Shown here piece after piece: positions 9,441 through 17,493 of a DNA stretch of 38,733 nt. This DNA is from an uncultured Alphaproteobacteria bacterium (GTDB lineage: Bacteria; Pseudomonadota; Alphaproteobacteria; Methylaequorales; Methylaequoraceae). A program made the translations under genes and the position numbers. Every line of letters begins with the position of its first letter. Within the stretch, counting starts at the first letter, position 1. The notes under the pieces are model-generated. The model was not told where the DNA came from. It saw nothing but the letters and a program-made list of their open reading frames with translations, and did no database searches. The stretch covers positions 69,790 through 108,522 of the forward strand of contig CACAYF010000005.1 in assembly GCA_902536655.1 (NCBI GenBank), in the 5' to 3' direction.

Positions 9441-9905
9441 ATGGCTGAAAAAAAAAAAAATTCAAATTCAAATTCAAATAATATTAATTTAAAATTTCTC
9501 ATAAATGCTCAATATCTGAAAGATCTATCGTTTGAAAACCCTAAGGCGCCTGAATCTTTGAAAAATATCAAATCAAGTCCTACCTTTAAGATCGATGCAG
9601 ATGTTAAGTCTAAAGAACTGAAAGATCACGGTAAAAATATTTTTGAGGTTGAGCTTTCTATTAAATGTGAGACGAAATCAGAAGATACAACTTTATTTTT
9701 AGTTGAGGGTATTTATAATGGCATTTTTACAATTGAAAATGCTAGTGAAGAGATACTTGATAAGATTCTATTAATAGAGTGCCCAAAATTTCTATTTCCA
9801 TTTTTAAGATCTATAATAGCTAATTGCACCAGAGAAGCTGGCTTTCCCCCCTTGATGATTGCTCCACTCGATTTTATTGGCATGTATGAAAATAGAAAAA
9901 AATAA
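9441..9905 (+). CDS. secB: Protein-export chaperone SecB
   Basis: Tetrameric cytoplasmic chaperone that keeps preproteins unfolded and hands them to SecA. 154 residues, with NAQYLKDLSFENPKAPESL, the internal FEVELSIKC strand, and the strongly conserved LLIECPKFLFPFLRSIIANCTREAGFPPL block followed by the C-terminal DFIGMYENRKK. The first ~15 residues are a Lys then Asn/Ser run encoded by an A tract and a repeated TTCAAA hexamer. It could be the export chaperone for the large TPS exoproteins in this window; that link is inference. Confidence 0.95.
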   Translation: MAEKKKNSNSNSNNINLKFLINAQYLKDLSFENPKAPESLKNIKSSPTFKIDADVKSKELKDHGKNIFEVELSIKCETKSEDTTLFLVEGIYNGIFTIENASEEILDKILLIECPKFLFPFLRSIIANCTREAGFPPLMIAPLDFIGMYENRKK

Positions 9906-9980
9906 GTTGAAAATAAATTTTCAATTGTTACGTGACATTCGATTAAATTTGATGCGGTTGATAATTTCTTAAATCGCATT

Positions 9981-10625
9981 TCACACTTTATATATTTTTT
10001 TCTTAGACTTGTTTATATTAAGTTCCACCTTCTTCAAGCTTTCAGTAATTTCGAAAGTTGTATGACCTTGATTCCATTTTTTTATAAATTCTTTAACATT
10101 TTCTTGATCAAAACTAAGTTTTCCTTCTATTTGTTTTTTTGGAGACATTTTTTTTCTAGAAATTTTTTTGTTCAGTATCTCCCACACATCCCGAATTTCC
10201 TGAATTTCTTTCTCTTTTATAAAATTTTCTATAATGAAATTAAGCCTTTTAATTTCATTTTCCAATCTGAGATTTTCATTTTTTATACTATTTAAGTGTA
10301 CCTTTATTTTTTGGAGGTCAGATTCTTTTATAACAGACATTTTGTGTTTAAATTTTTCGAAACAAATGTCTAATTTTTCTAATATCAACTCCTTAATTAA
10401 CTTAATATCTAATTCATTATATTTATAATGACTTTTGTCGCTTAATTTTGACAATTTATCTAAAGATAAAAGGACGTGGTTTAGCCTTTTTCTAGATAAA
10501 ACGGCAAAGTTACAAAGTTTAAATAAAATTCTATCATCACTTGACCATTGTTTTCTAGGTTTATACCTGAACTTATTTAAAACTGACTGTGCCTTTGCGA
10601 AAGACACCTTAAAGGCTTTATCCAT
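9981..10625 (-). CDS. Uncharacterised Lys-rich coiled-coil protein
   Basis: I do not recognise a family. 214 residues, very rich in Lys, Ile, Asn and Glu, no signal peptide or membrane segment. A helical N-terminal third contains KFRYKPRKQWSSDDRILFKL; residues about 105-150 look like a coiled coil (KIKVHLNSIKNENLRLENEI, continuing to KEIQEIRDVWEIL); the tail is basic and ends in KSKKKIYKV. A short segment, EFIKKWNQGHTTFEITE, resembles a helix-turn-helix-like helix pair but cannot be assigned. Convergent with secB over a 75-bp gap. Base use is like its neighbours, so it is probably a real gene of the lineage. Confidence 0.65.
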   Translation of the reverse strand: MDKAFKVSFAKAQSVLNKFRYKPRKQWSSDDRILFKLCNFAVLSRKRLNHVLLSLDKLSKLSDKSHYKYNELDIKLIKELILEKLDICFEKFKHKMSVIKESDLQKIKVHLNSIKNENLRLENEIKRLNFIIENFIKEKEIQEIRDVWEILNKKISRKKMSPKKQIEGKLSFDQENVKEFIKKWNQGHTTFEITESLKKVELNINKSKKKIYKV

Positions 10626-10728
10626 TATCTATTTTAATTCCTAATACTATATTTCTATAATAATTAGATCTAATAATACATAGTATTACATAAAATGCTA
10701 TAATTTTTTTTTTACAGGATTTTTAAAA

Positions 10729-11088
10729 TTATTTTAATGGTTGTGCTCTTTTACTAAGACTTTTAAAATCAATTTTGTTTGTTGAATTAAGATTTGTAAG
10801 CCTCATGTATTTAGACCTTAAAATTGCTTTAATAAAAAATGATGATTTATTGGAGTCATCCAGTAGGTTTTTCTTTGGAATTAGTAATTCGTTTGATTTC
10901 TTTAGAGCAATAGCATTAGCTGTTCTTCTTGTATTCAAGAGGATTGCTAATTCACCAAACATCTCATCTTCATAAATAAATCCTACTCTTTTGATCTTGT
11001 CAGATATTACTTCAACTTCGCATTTGGTAAGAAGATAAGCAAAGTTTGATTGATCCCCTGCTTTATAAATAAATTCACTTGCTTCCAA
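10729..11088 (-). CDS. Short cyclic-nucleotide-binding-domain protein, probably N-truncated
   Basis: About 119 residues. FIYKAGDQSNFAYLLTKCEVEV and EDEMFGELAILLNTRRTANAIAL match the core of a CRP/FNR-type cNMP-binding fold, the second being the phosphate-binding cassette with its Arg (NTRRTA, normally the Arg before T-A that contacts the cyclic phosphate). No DNA-binding HTH follows. The first ~30 residues usual for the domain are missing: the only available start is TTG at 11088, and an in-frame TAG sits five codons upstream (11101-11103), beyond which an ATG-initiated frame continues. Either a short TTG-started protein or a gene damaged at its 5' end. Lies just downstream of tRNA-Gly on the same strand. 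Confidence 0.55.
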   Translation of the reverse strand: MEASEFIYKAGDQSNFAYLLTKCEVEVISDKIKRVGFIYEDEMFGELAILLNTRRTANAIALKKSNELLIPKKNLLDDSNKSSFFIKAILRSKYMRLTNLNSTNKIDFKSLSKRAQPLK

Positions 11089-11176
11089 TAAATCTTTTAT
11101 CTACCCGTATTCAAAGACCATCTATGTGTAATTATATCTTGACAACACTTAAATGAAAATTCGTAAGCATATTCAA

Positions 11177-11251
11177 TGGAGCGGGAAACGAGATTCGAAC
11201 TCGCGACCCTCACGTTGGCAACGTGATGCTCTACCACTGAGCTATTCCCGC
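11177..11251 (-). tRNA. tRNA-Gly (anticodon GCC)
   Basis: On the minus strand a full cloverleaf folds: acceptor stem GCGGGAA/TTCCCGC (11251-11245 with 11187-11181), D arm containing AGCTCAGTGGTAGAGC, anticodon stem TCACG/CGTGA with loop TTGCCAA (GCC at 11219-11217), T arm with GTTCGAATC, discriminator T at 11180 and an encoded CCA at 11179-11177. There is no variable-arm expansion. Confidence 0.97.
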
Positions 11252-11264
11252 AAAATTCCAAAGT

Positions 11265-11293
11265 ATAATATACTTTATTAACTAGTATTTGAA
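11265..11293 (-). promoter_or_regulatory. Candidate promoter of tRNA-Gly
   Basis: On the minus strand, TTCAAA (11293-11288) and TATTAT (11270-11265) are separated by 17 bp, and the expected transcription start would fall a few bases before the tRNA 5' end at 11251. The -10 part lies in a 17-nt near-perfect palindrome (AAAGTATA-N-TATACTTT, 11260-11276). Hexamers match the sigma-70 consensus at 4/6 and 5/6 positions in AT-rich DNA, so this is only a plausible site. Confidence 0.4.
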
Positions 11294-11358
11294 TAATAAA
11301 ATTGTTTTTTTTTAAATAATTCTTTAATTATTATCTAATTTGAAACATATTGTATAAT

Positions 11359-12033
11359 ATGTTGTATAGTTTTGACCACACATTAGAGGAGTTACCCAAA
11401 ATAATCCCTCTCTTTCCGCTCAATAAAGTTTTGCTTTTACCCCGGGCTAAGCTCCCTCTTAACTTGTTTGAGAACAGATATTTACACATGCTTGACTATG
11501 CTTTAGCTAACAAAAGAATAATTGGCATGATTCAGCCAAAAGAGAAGGTTTTAAAAGACTCTGATATTAAAAATCCAAAACTTTACGAGGTTGGTTGTGC
11601 CGGAAGAGTAACTGCATTTTCAGAAACTAATGATAGCCGATACGAACTTATTCTTAAAGGCGTATGTAGATTTAGAATTGTCAAGGAAAAGAAGGTAATT
11701 AATGGATTTAGATCAGCTCATGTTGAGTGGGAAGAATACCAAAAAGACTTTGATGCTCTTAGTTTGTTGGGTCAAACAAAAAGGAAGGATTTTGAATCTT
11801 TATTAAAGATATTTCTTAAAAAAATCTCTATTAATGCAGACTGGGAAATGGTTGAGACTACTAATGACGAAGACTTAGTAAATATGATTAGCATGTGTTG
11901 TCCCTTTGATGTAAGTGAGAAACAAGCGCTTTTAGAGGCTAAGACACTAGACGAGAGGCTCGATGTTCTTACTTCGTTAATGCAAATGGGATTAAACGAT
12001 AACAAAATAGTTAGCTCTGGCACGCCATCGTGA
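11359..12033 (+). CDS. LON-substrate-binding-domain protein (PF02190 type)
   Basis: 224 residues, essentially one Lon N-terminal-like domain without the ATPase or protease. The family start IIPLFPLNKVLLLPRAKLPLNLFENRY is clear, followed by IGMIQPKE, VGCAGRVTAF, YELILKGVCRFRI and a helical C-terminal half with DEDLVNMISMCCPFDVSEKQALLEA. The ATG at 11359 is preferred over a TTG three codons earlier. Stand-alone LON-domain proteins occur widely in alphaproteobacteria, often followed by a Trm112-like gene as here; their role is not settled. The TGA stop overlaps the GTG of the next gene (GTGA). Confidence 0.9.
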   Translation: MLYSFDHTLEELPKIIPLFPLNKVLLLPRAKLPLNLFENRYLHMLDYALANKRIIGMIQPKEKVLKDSDIKNPKLYEVGCAGRVTAFSETNDSRYELILKGVCRFRIVKEKKVINGFRSAHVEWEEYQKDFDALSLLGQTKRKDFESLLKIFLKKISINADWEMVETTNDEDLVNMISMCCPFDVSEKQALLEAKTLDERLDVLTSLMQMGLNDNKIVSSGTPS

Positions 12034-12191
12034 GTGAAAACGACTTTGATGAAAAGTGGTTGGACCTTCTAGTTTGTCCTAAGACAGGACAGGAATTGAT
12101 GTATGACAGGAAAAAACAAATATTACTAACAAAAGACAAAAAAAAGTCTTACGCTATAATCAACGGCATTCCAAGATTAATTGATGACTAA
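12030..12191 (+). CDS. Trm112-like small protein (YcaR/DUF343 type)
   Basis: A 53-residue frame starting GTG, overlapping the LON gene's stop by 4 bp. The translation has WLDLLVCPKTGQELMYDR near the start and SYAIINGIPRLI at the end, the two diagnostic blocks of the bacterial Trm112-like family (L-V-C-P-x-T/K, then Y-x-I-x-x-G-I-P). Only one Cys of the possible zinc site remains, as in many bacterial members. In eukaryotes and archaea Trm112 activates methyltransferases; the bacterial role is largely unknown. The stop overlaps the next gene's start. Confidence 0.88.
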   Translation: MSENDFDEKWLDLLVCPKTGQELMYDRKKQILLTKDKKKSYAIINGIPRLIDD

Positions 12192-12501
12192 GTTAATGAT
12201 TCCCAAATCCGTAACTTTAAATAAAAATAAAAAAAGCATTCAGTTAGAGTACCCCAACAATACTTTTCTATTGCTCACTTCGTCATATTTAAGAGCTTGT
12301 AGTCCTTCAGCAGAAAATAAAGGTCGACTAAGAGAGTCAGATGTCAACAAAAGGAAAGCAGTTTTTAATTCTGTAATGATTAACAAAGTTGAGGCGGTTG
12401 GCAACTATGCTATCAGGATAATATTCGATGATGGACATAGCACCGGTATTTTCAGTTGGGAGTATATTTATTCGATCGGCTCTAGGCTTCAAGACTCCTG
12501 A
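12184..12501 (+). CDS. DUF971 / gamma-butyrobetaine-hydroxylase N-terminal-like protein
   Basis: 105 residues from the ATG at 12184, overlapping the Trm112-like stop by 8 bp. Matches the DUF971 pattern: PKSVTLNKNKKSIQLEY, LLTSSYLRACSPSAENKG, and the hallmark VEAVGNYAIRIIFDDGHSTGIFSWEYI. The domain is found at the N-terminus of gamma-butyrobetaine hydroxylases and stand-alone in bacteria, sometimes linked to Fe-S cluster assembly; the activity here is unknown. Third of three genes with overlapping stops and starts. Its 3' end overlaps the convergent monooxygenase by 20 bp. Confidence 0.9.
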   Translation: MTKLMIPKSVTLNKNKKSIQLEYPNNTFLLLTSSYLRACSPSAENKGRLRESDVNKRKAVFNSVMINKVEAVGNYAIRIIFDDGHSTGIFSWEYIYSIGSRLQDS

Positions 12502-13672
12502 GTCCCATAGCAAACAACATACTTTGGTTTTTTAGAAAGGTTGATTGAGCAAATATTCTTAGACCAGCCTTCCTTAAAAGACTTTTAAATTCTCCTGAAC
12601 CTGAGAATAAACCATTTAAGTTGTGAGTTGCATTTACAAGTAAGGTTTTATCGATTATTCTCATATTTTCATATGATTTCATTAAACTTAAGTTGAATGG
12701 TTCAAGTCCAAGTTCCTTTGATTTCTCAAGAGTTTTTGCCAAAATAAACGCATCCCTCAACCCAAGATTAAACCCCTGTCCAGCTATTGGATGTATTGCT
12801 TGGCACGCATCTCCAATCAAAACTACATTCCTCTTGAAGATATCGTAACAAGAAAAGACATTAAGTGGATATTTTTTTATTTCAGAGAGACTAATCAGTT
12901 TTCCAAAGAAATTATTATACTTTTTTTCGAATTCTTTTCTGAAATTTATTTTGAACACATCATCATTTGCAACTCCTGAGTCAACAGTCCAAACCACTGA
13001 AGATTGATTTATTTTTAAATTTTTAACTGGTAATATTGCTAAAGGTCCAGTTGGAAAGAATCTTTCAAGAGCTACTCCATGATGTTTTTTTGTATGTGAT
13101 ATATTAAATACAAATGCAGTTTGTTGATAGTCATGGAAATAATATTTTATGTTAGCGTGGTATCTTGTTCTAGAAAACCTTCCGTCTGCTGCTACTAACA
13201 TTCTGAAATATAATTTAACATTTTTAGTTTCTATAAAACTATTGTCAATGTCTTCATTATTAATGTTAAATATTTCTGTACAGTATTTAAATGAAATATA
13301 TTTTGATTTTGAAACTTCGTTTAAAAGAGTTCGTTTAATAAGTTTATTGTTGACTATAAAACCTAATGGCCCCTCTTTGAGATTTTTATGATCAAAATTT
13401 ATGTCATGAGACCCCAAACCTTCTGAAACGAAAATTTGATTAATTGATTGAAATTCATTTTTTAATTTCTTCCAAATGCCTAGTTTTCTGAAGATTCTAT
13501 AAGATCCTTGAGAAATAGCAGTTGTTCTATTATCTTGTTGTTTTAACAATGATTCTTTATCATTCTTATCAACGATGCATACCTTAATTTTTTTTTCTGC
13601 CATTAAAAGGGCGAATGTTAAACCTATCATCCCTGCACCACAGATTATTATTTCATGATGATTTTTAGTCAT
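12482..13672 (-). CDS. UbiH/COQ6-family FAD monooxygenase (ubiquinone ring hydroxylase)
   Basis: 396-residue flavoprotein of the UbiH/UbiF/COQ6 family, expected to hydroxylate the ubiquinone ring. The N-terminal Rossmann motif is IIICGAGMIGLTFALLMA (GxGxxG at 12-17), followed by VCIVDK; AADGRFSRTR is the DG motif, and VVLIGDACQAIHPIAGQGFN is the second FAD-binding (GD) motif characteristic of the family. Length is standard. Which ring position is used cannot be read from sequence; alphaproteobacteria often use broad-specificity members such as UbiL. Divergent from ftsK, with a 53-bp AT-rich gap. Confidence 0.9.
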   Translation of the reverse strand: MTKNHHEIIICGAGMIGLTFALLMAEKKIKVCIVDKNDKESLLKQQDNRTTAISQGSYRIFRKLGIWKKLKNEFQSINQIFVSEGLGSHDINFDHKNLKEGPLGFIVNNKLIKRTLLNEVSKSKYISFKYCTEIFNINNEDIDNSFIETKNVKLYFRMLVAADGRFSRTRYHANIKYYFHDYQQTAFVFNISHTKKHHGVALERFFPTGPLAILPVKNLKINQSSVVWTVDSGVANDDVFKINFRKEFEKKYNNFFGKLISLSEIKKYPLNVFSCYDIFKRNVVLIGDACQAIHPIAGQGFNLGLRDAFILAKTLEKSKELGLEPFNLSLMKSYENMRIIDKTLLVNATHNLNGLFSGSGEFKSLLRKAGLRIFAQSTFLKNQSMLFAMGLRSLEA

Positions 13673-13725
13673 AATTATTTTTTAAATATGCTTTTATTAT
13701 AAATTTAATATAATTAAATTATCTA

Positions 13726-15924
13726 ATGAATATTAAAATAAAAGCAAATTTAAAAAAAACTGGGTTTTGCTTCTTACTCTTAGTGTTAAGTCTCGGCATA
13801 CTGATTTCTCTAGCAAGTCATTCAACTAATGACAATACTTTATATAAATACGACTCTTTATCCAGCAATTCAGAAAACATTTTTGGGTTTCTTGGAGCAG
13901 TTATTTCAGATTTTTTAATCAATATTTTTGGTGTGAGCTCCTATCTTTTCTGCATATTTTTTTTAAATAATGCTATTAAAATATTTAGTGTAAGAAATTC
14001 GCAATGGATCACATGGAATTTTCTTCCATTTTCAATTCTTTTGACATGTTTTTTTGTTGAATATTTTGACTTCATTTTTAGTAATCTTAATTTCTCATCT
14101 GGTATTATAGGGGTAAGCCTTAATTCTTACTTTGTCCATTTTTTTGCTAATTTAGACTACGTTAACTATTTAATAGCGTTACTTCTTACGTTTTATTTTT
14201 TTTCGATATGCTTAACCTTTAGTTTCGGTTTTAGTCACATCAGAAAAATATCTTTTATTTTTTTTAAATATACTTATTTTTTTATATATTTCATTTGTAG
14301 GGCTTTAAAAATAACAATAAACAAAGATTTGGACTTCTTTTCACAAATTAAAGTTAATACCAATAGAAAAGTAACAAATTCTAAGACAAAAAACATTAAG
14401 AATGCAGTTGTTTCTCGCGGTTTTACAGATAATTACTCATTTCCTTCGATTGACTTACTAGAGATCGATCGCAAGATACCAGGCATCGAAGCTGAAAATA
14501 AGAAAAGTGCTGAATTAAATACCTCTTTGCTTGCAGGCGTTCTAAATGACTTTAAAATAAGTGGAGACATCACTGACGTTAGACAAGGTCCAATTGTAAC
14601 ATTATTTGAATTAACACCTGCGCCAGGCACTCTGTCATCGAGCGTAATTCGTTTATCTGATGATATTGCAAGGTCAATGAGTGCAAAATCGACAAGAATT
14701 TCAACGATACCTGGAAAGGATGCAATTGGAATAGAAATTCCAAACAAGCAGAGAAATACTGTTTTTCTAAGAGAACTAATTGATGATGAGGCTTTTAAAA
14801 AAAACTCTTTTAAATTACCTCTTGCTCTTGGAAAGGATATATTTGGTAGTCCTGTAATTGTTGATCTTGCTAAAATGCCACATTTACTAGTCGCTGGTAC
14901 TACAGGATCTGGAAAATCCGTTGGTATTAATGCAATGCTTTTGTCTTTGCTTTATTGTTTACCTCCCGAGGAATGCAGATTGATTTTAATAGACCCCAAG
15001 ATGTTAGAATTGTCAATTTATCAGGATATACCTCATTTATTAACTGAGGTTGTAACTGATCCAAAAAAAGCAATAACTGCTCTCAAATGGACTGTTAAAG
15101 AAATGGAAAAACGATATCAGATGATGACACATTTAGAGGTTAGAGAGATAGATGATTACAATAGGAAAGTAAAAAAAATAATAGACTCTGGACAGGTTAT
15201 CTTTAAAGAAACTCAAGTTGGTTATGATTCTGAGACGGGAAAACCAGTGATAGAAAAAAAAGCTTTAGATTTGGCAATTTTTCCGAAAATTGTAGTAGTT
15301 GTAGACGAATTAGCAGATTTAATGATTACTTCAGGAAAAGAAATTGAAGGTGCAATTCAGAGACTCTCTCAGATGGCAAGAGCAGCAGGCATCCATTTAA
15401 TTGTGGCCACGCAGCGACCCTCTGTAGATGTTATTACTGGAACTATAAAGTCAAATTTTCCTACCAGGATAAGCTATAAAGTTGTAAATAAAATTAATAG
15501 TAGAACAATCTTAGAGGAACAAGGTGCTGAACAGTTGCTTGGTCAAGGAGACCTTTTAATAACTATGCTGGGAGAAAGCTTGTTGAGAGTTCATGGTCCA
15601 TTTGTTAAAACAGAAGAGGTACAATCAGTTGTTAATCATCTTAAAAAACAAGGAGAACCTGAATATTTGCAGTCAGTAACTAAAGATGAAGAGGAATCGG
15701 AAAATTTTAATTTAGGCTTTAATAATACTGGAGATGAACTATACGACAAGGCGGTATCAATTGTATGCAGGGAAAAGAAAGCTTCAACAAGTTTTATTCA
15801 GAGACACTTGCAAATTGGCTATAACCGAGCAGCCAGAATAATTGAAAAAATGGAAGCCGAAGGTATAGTAAGCCCTGCAAATCATGTCGGGAGACGGGAG
15901 GTTTTAGTTGGTAAAGAAAACTGA
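13726..15924 (+). CDS. ftsK: DNA translocase FtsK
   Basis: Septal DNA pump that moves chromosome termini and activates dimer resolution during division. 732 residues: four or more N-terminal membrane helices (about residues 12-30, 55-80, 95-115, 140-165), a short linker, then the motor: DFKISGDITDVRQGPIV, Walker A VAGTTGSGKSVG (about 389-400), VVVDELADLM as Walker B, and ARAAGIHLIVATQRPSVDVITG. The C-terminal gamma winged-helix (LYDKAVSIVCREKKASTSFIQRHLQIGYNRAARI) reads KOPS motifs. The linker is short compared with E. coli, typical of alphaproteobacteria. A TATAAT lies at 13709-13714. Confidence 0.97.
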   Translation: MNIKIKANLKKTGFCFLLLVLSLGILISLASHSTNDNTLYKYDSLSSNSENIFGFLGAVISDFLINIFGVSSYLFCIFFLNNAIKIFSVRNSQWITWNFLPFSILLTCFFVEYFDFIFSNLNFSSGIIGVSLNSYFVHFFANLDYVNYLIALLLTFYFFSICLTFSFGFSHIRKISFIFFKYTYFFIYFICRALKITINKDLDFFSQIKVNTNRKVTNSKTKNIKNAVVSRGFTDNYSFPSIDLLEIDRKIPGIEAENKKSAELNTSLLAGVLNDFKISGDITDVRQGPIVTLFELTPAPGTLSSSVIRLSDDIARSMSAKSTRISTIPGKDAIGIEIPNKQRNTVFLRELIDDEAFKKNSFKLPLALGKDIFGSPVIVDLAKMPHLLVAGTTGSGKSVGINAMLLSLLYCLPPEECRLILIDPKMLELSIYQDIPHLLTEVVTDPKKAITALKWTVKEMEKRYQMMTHLEVREIDDYNRKVKKIIDSGQVIFKETQVGYDSETGKPVIEKKALDLAIFPKIVVVVDELADLMITSGKEIEGAIQRLSQMARAAGIHLIVATQRPSVDVITGTIKSNFPTRISYKVVNKINSRTILEEQGAEQLLGQGDLLITMLGESLLRVHGPFVKTEEVQSVVNHLKKQGEPEYLQSVTKDEEESENFNLGFNNTGDELYDKAVSIVCREKKASTSFIQRHLQIGYNRAARIIEKMEAEGIVSPANHVGRREVLVGKEN

Positions 15925-16495
15925 GTATTTTATATATTTTTTTGTTTTCGTTATTTCTCAATCTTGTAGTCCTGTATCCTCTATCGTTTCAATGACAGCA
16001 AATGCCGGTATTTCGAGCAAAGGTTTTTCTGCTTCTGTTGATGACGCTTTCTTAAAGACAAAAATCTTAACAAAAATATCAACGGAGAACCTCTCTAATT
16101 TAACTGACATTTCAGTTAGTGTTTCATTAGGTGAAGTTTTGCTTACTGGTTATTCTGGTGATCAGATAAGCAGACTTAAACTAGTTGAAAATGTAATGCA
16201 AACTGAAGGTGTCAAAAAGGTTTACAATGAAGTACAAATAAACCCTTCCGTTTCTTTCTCTGAGAAAACGGAGGATGCTTTATTTGAATCAAGATTGATG
16301 ACGAGAATGTTATTTAAATCTGGAATAAATAGCAATAATTATAGTTTAGATGTTGTTGCAGGAAACGTCTATATTATAGGGCTTTCCGAGAATTTAGAAG
16401 AAAAAACTATCGTTGAAAAATTTTTCTCAGAAATGGATGATATCCGCAATTTGATTACAATAATAAATATTAAAAAAAAAGATGCAAAAAAATAA
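15908..16495 (+). CDS. Putative lipoprotein with two BON domains
   Basis: 195 residues. Two BON-type repeats are visible: about residues 40-115 (DDAFLKTKILTKIS, ISVSVSLGEVLLTGY, EGVKKVYNEVQI) and 120-190 (LFESRLMTRMLFKSG, YSLDVVAGNVYIIGL). The N-terminus FIYFFVFVISQSC suggests a lipoprotein signal with Cys20, though the lipobox is imperfect. Start: no ATG is available; TTG at 15908 is preceded by CGGGAGG with a 6-base spacer, an ideal ribosome site, and overlaps the ftsK stop by 17 bp. BON proteins of the OsmY/DolP type act in the periplasm on envelope integrity. The 3' end overlaps gshB by 14 bp. Confidence 0.85.
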   Translation: MVKKTEYFIYFFVFVISQSCSPVSSIVSMTANAGISSKGFSASVDDAFLKTKILTKISTENLSNLTDISVSVSLGEVLLTGYSGDQISRLKLVENVMQTEGVKKVYNEVQINPSVSFSEKTEDALFESRLMTRMLFKSGINSNNYSLDVVAGNVYIIGLSENLEEKTIVEKFFSEMDDIRNLITIINIKKKDAKK

Positions 16496-17426
16496 AAAAA
16501 TTAATGCTTTGTTTCAAATAGACAGTTTATCATTGCTTAATCTAGAAACGGATTCTTCATTAGATATTGTAAAAGAAGGATTAAAACTTGGTGTAAATGT
16601 TTGGATAGCAGATCCAAAAGATTTGACTTTTTATGCTGGAAGAATTTCCAATATAGCCCGTAGGGTGAAGGATTTAAGTCTCAAATTATATAAACCCAAA
16701 AAAATGTTTTTAGAAAACTTTGATTTTTTTTTTATTCGTCAAGACCCACCATTTGATATGAATTATATTTCCAACTGTTATTTATTAGAATTACACAAAA
16801 AATTAAATAAAAAACCTTTTTTTATAAATGATCCAACAGGAATAAAAAACTTTACGGAAAAAATTTTCCCTTTATATTTTCATAGTTTTATGCCAAAAAC
16901 GATGGTGTCATCTCGGGTTGAGGATCTAAAGTTTATGTTTAAAAAGCATAATTCCCTAGTATTTAAACCTCTTTATTGTAAAGGGGGTGAGGGAATATAT
17001 AAGTTTTCGAGAGAAGATAAGCATGCTTTCACAACTTTTGAAAAATTATTATCCAAATATAAATCCCCTGTCGTCGTACAGGAATTTATTGAAAATGTCA
17101 AATACGGAGACAAGCGTGTGATATTAATTAATGGAAAGGCGGTTGGTGCAGTTAATAGAATCCCGAAAAGTGGGGCTTTCAAGGCAAATCTACACTTAGG
17201 TGGAACCGCTGGTAAAACAAAGCTCTCCGAAAAAGAAAAAAATATATGTAAAAAGTTGGGAAGTGTTTTAAAAGCAAACAAATTATTCTTTGTTGGCATT
17301 GATTTGATAGATCAAAGACTAACAGAAATCAATGTCACTTCGCCAACCGGAATAGTTCAGCTTAAAGAATTGTACAATATAAATATTTCCAAGCTAATTT
17401 GGGTGGAGTTGTTAAGTATTGTATAA
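16482..17426 (+). CDS. gshB: Glutathione synthetase
   Basis: ATP-grasp ligase joining gamma-glutamylcysteine and glycine. 314 residues, with an N-terminal domain containing FFIRQDPPFDMNYI, the linker FINDPTGIKNFTEK, then the ATP-grasp core VFKPLYCKGGEGIYKF, VVVQEFIENVKYGDKRVILINGKAVGAVNR, and the C-terminal FVGIDLIDQRLTEINVTSPTGI (metal ligands in EINVTSP). The order and wording match bacterial GshB. The start at 16482 overlaps the BON gene's end in a run of A's. No gshA is seen in the window. Confidence 0.95.
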   Translation: MQKNKKINALFQIDSLSLLNLETDSSLDIVKEGLKLGVNVWIADPKDLTFYAGRISNIARRVKDLSLKLYKPKKMFLENFDFFFIRQDPPFDMNYISNCYLLELHKKLNKKPFFINDPTGIKNFTEKIFPLYFHSFMPKTMVSSRVEDLKFMFKKHNSLVFKPLYCKGGEGIYKFSREDKHAFTTFEKLLSKYKSPVVVQEFIENVKYGDKRVILINGKAVGAVNRIPKSGAFKANLHLGGTAGKTKLSEKEKNICKKLGSVLKANKLFFVGIDLIDQRLTEINVTSPTGIVQLKELYNINISKLIWVELLSIV

Positions 17427-17457
17427 ATACAAATACTATATATTTCATGAAAATTAA

Positions 17458-17487
17458 CAAATAATAATATTGTATTTGCTTTTTTTT
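17458..17487 (+). terminator. Weak candidate terminator after gshB
   Basis: CAAATA (17458-17463) and TATTTG (17473-17478) could form a 6-bp hairpin with a 9-base loop, followed by C and eight T's up to 17487. The all-AT-leaning stem is thermodynamically weak, so this may be chance in AT-rich DNA, but it lies just where the gshB transcript should end. Confidence 0.3.
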
Positions 17488-17493
17488 AAAACT

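Noticed and set aside
9907-9924. Inverted repeat TTGAAAAT-AA-ATTTTCAA after secB as a terminator
   Set aside because: The loop is only two bases, the stem is nearly all A/T and no T tract follows; more likely chance in AT-rich DNA.
11139-11170. Perfect TTGACA on the plus strand as a promoter
   Set aside because: No -10-like hexamer occurs at 15-19 bp, and the nearest plus-strand gene starts 200 bp away beyond an antisense tRNA.
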